NCBI GenBank assembly: GCA_964448445.1
Contig: CAYVAU010000022.1
Coordinates: forward strand, 1-21,739
Reading direction: 5' to 3'
DNA: 21,739 nucleotides
Origin: B73-G16 sp964448445
Lineage (GTDB): Bacteria; Desulfobacterota; B13-G15
This document shows, piece after piece, positions 20,521-21,739 of the stretch (position 1 is its first letter; every line of letters starts with the position of its first letter). Both the position numbers and the translations under genes were made by a program. The notes under the pieces are model-generated. The model was not told where the DNA came from. It did not search any database and saw nothing but the letters and a program-made list of their open reading frames with translations.

Positions 20521-21739
20521 CGGGGAACAACTTCCCTGGGTTCATGAGGCCTTGGGGATCGATGGCCCGCTTTATGGCCCTCATGATCCTCAGCGAAGGA
20601 CCGAGCTCCATCGGGGCAAAGGGAGATCGGTGGAGGCCCAGGCCGTGTTCGGCCGTGATCGTTCCTCCCCTGGAAAGGACCGCCTTGTAAAGCCTCTCCC
20701 TTAGCCTCTGGATGTCGGGCCACCGGTCCCTCGAGCCGCAGATCACACAATGGATGGTCCCATCTGCTTGATGGCTCAAAAGGCCCACCGGGATCCCCTC
20801 TTGCTCAGAAAGCTCAAGGATTGATCGCAACAGGGAGCTCACCTCGCTCGGAGGAACGCCAAAATCCTCGGCAACAGGCGCAGGACCAAGCTCAAGCAAC
20901 CGGAAGAAGATCCTCCCCCACCAGGTCCAGGCGGACTCCCTCTCCCCTTCTCCTTCCCAAATTTCACAGGGATAACCCTTGAGCAACTCCTCAAGGACTT
21001 TTCTGGCCCACTCCGTCTCGGCCCTCGAGCCGTCGAACTCGCAAAGTAACACCCCCCCTTGAGCCTCCTCTCCCACAAGCCTCAGGGTCTCCCTCGGTAC
21101 AAGCTCAAAGGCAGAAGGCAGGATCCCTTCCCTCCTCAAGTTGAGGAAGATTCGGTGCGCTTCCCCGGGATCGGGCAGCACCGCCTTCACCAGGACCACC
21201 GAGGGAGGCTTGGGCCACACCTTGAGGGTGATCTCGGTGATTATGCCCAGGGTCCCTTCGGACCCCACGAACAGGTCCTTGAGGTCATAGCCACAGGAGG
21301 TCTTGGGGACCTTTCCCCCCAGCCGGATCACCTCCCCCCGAGGAAGCACCACCTCAAGCCCCAGTACCTGCTCCCTTATGGTCCCGTACTTTACGGCGCG
21401 CATGCCACTTCCGCCGGTGGCCACCGCTCCCCCCACAGTAGAAACTCGGCCGCTTCCCGGGGCCACAGGAGTATGGAGTCCAAGGGGGAAGAGGATCTCG
21501 TTCAGTTCCCTCCATACGACCCCAGCCTCCACGGTGGCGAGGAGACCCGAGGGATCCACCTCCTTCACCCTCTTGAGCCCCGACAGATCCACAACGAGGG
21601 CCCCCTCCCCGACACAGCCTCCGGTCACGCTGGTTCCACTTCCGCGGGGCACAATCGCCACTCCAAAGGAATAGGCGATACCGACCACCTCGGCGACTTC
21701 CTCCGCATTTCGGGGCAACACCACGGCAAGGGGTGGACG
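20507..21739 (-). CDS. glcD: FAD-linked 2-hydroxyacid oxidase subunit (GlcD-like), 5'-truncated
   Basis: At least 410 residues; the frame is open to the window edge, and the codons before the GTG at 21724 read RPPLA, which matches the usual run into VVLPRNAEEVAEVVGIA. So the true start lies outside, perhaps 40-60 residues away. The PCMH-type FAD domain shows PRGSGTSVTGG, the (Gly)-rich GGAVATGGSG and FVGSEGTLGIITEITLKVWP. The C-terminal domain shows GGTITAEHGLGLHRSPF. The metal/substrate motif normally written H-x-G-D-G-N-x-H reads SHQADGTIH here. It oxidises a 2-hydroxyacid such as glycolate or D-lactate and passes electrons to the Fe-S subunit. Confidence 0.88.
   Translation of the reverse strand, partial: RPPLAVVLPRNAEEVAEVVGIAYSFGVAIVPRGSGTSVTGGCVGEGALVVDLSGLKRVKEVDPSGLLATVEAGVVWRELNEILFPLGLHTPVAPGSGRVSTVGGAVATGGSGMRAVKYGTIREQVLGLEVVLPRGEVIRLGGKVPKTSCGYDLKDLFVGSEGTLGIITEITLKVWPKPPSVVLVKAVLPDPGEAHRIFLNLRREGILPSAFELVPRETLRLVGEEAQGGVLLCEFDGSRAETEWARKVLEELLKGYPCEIWEGEGERESAWTWWGRIFFRLLELGPAPVAEDFGVPPSEVSSLLRSILELSEQEGIPVGLLSHQADGTIHCVICGSRDRWPDIQRLRERLYKAVLSRGGTITAEHGLGLHRSPFAPMELGPSLRIMRAIKRAIDPQGLMNPGKLFPDDGP

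Overview
This is a stretch of a moderately high-GC bacterial chromosome, almost certainly a metagenome or draft assembly because a run of exactly 100 N sits at 2216-2315. The arginine codon AGG dominates and genes are packed with short gaps or small overlaps. The central gene order (yceD-rpmF-plsX-...-fabD-acpP-fabF-rpiB-glyA-dCMP deaminase-nrdR-ribE-ribBA-ribH-nusB) is the arrangement I associate with Desulfobacterota (former Deltaproteobacteria) and neighbouring phyla. That placement is inference from synteny, not from a marker gene.

Layout. (1) 93-3427: a doubtful small lipoprotein on the minus strand diverges from a plus-strand operon with a good sigma70-type promoter. The operon encodes two half-size YeeE/YedE permeases, a TusA-like sulfurtransferase, a DUF3343 protein, a small frame interrupted by an amber codon, and a sugar-kinase/NAD(P)HX-dehydratase-fold protein. 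It looks like a sulfur or selenium uptake and trafficking module. (2) 3612-5380: three envelope-type genes, namely a single-domain GDT1/UPF0016 transporter, a PAP2 phosphatase and a secreted DsbC/DsbG-like thioredoxin-fold protein. (3) 5336-7553: an M24 metallopeptidase (minus) and a P1/DmpA-type self-processing aminopeptidase (plus), divergent and about 40 bp apart. (4) 7694-19411: a long unidirectional run of 15 genes behind a near-consensus promoter, covering yceD, rpmF, phospholipid and fatty-acid synthesis, rpiB, glyA, nucleotide deamination, nrdR, riboflavin synthesis, nusB and a branched-chain aminotransferase. (5) 19402-21739: a convergent glycolate/lactate-oxidase-like pair (Fe-S subunit and FAD subunit). 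The FAD subunit runs off the right edge.

How the parts fit. The long operon ties ribosome parts (L32, YceD), membrane lipid start-up (PlsX, FabD, ACP, FabF), one-carbon and pentose metabolism, deoxynucleotide control and flavin supply into one growth-linked transcription unit. Two departures stand out: an acyl-CoA dehydrogenase lies where fabH is usual and fabG is absent, and ribD is absent between nrdR and ribE, whose ends overlap.

The most useful structural observation is that the N gap is an assembly artefact. The 55 bases on each side are identical, and merging them restores a clean 178-residue DUF3343 protein that ends at 2431. The most open question is the amber-interrupted frame right after it. 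No tRNA, rRNA, CRISPR array, insertion sequence or riboswitch was recognised. Apart from the first 466 bases, where the only candidate gene is weak, no gene-free stretch exceeds 300 bases.
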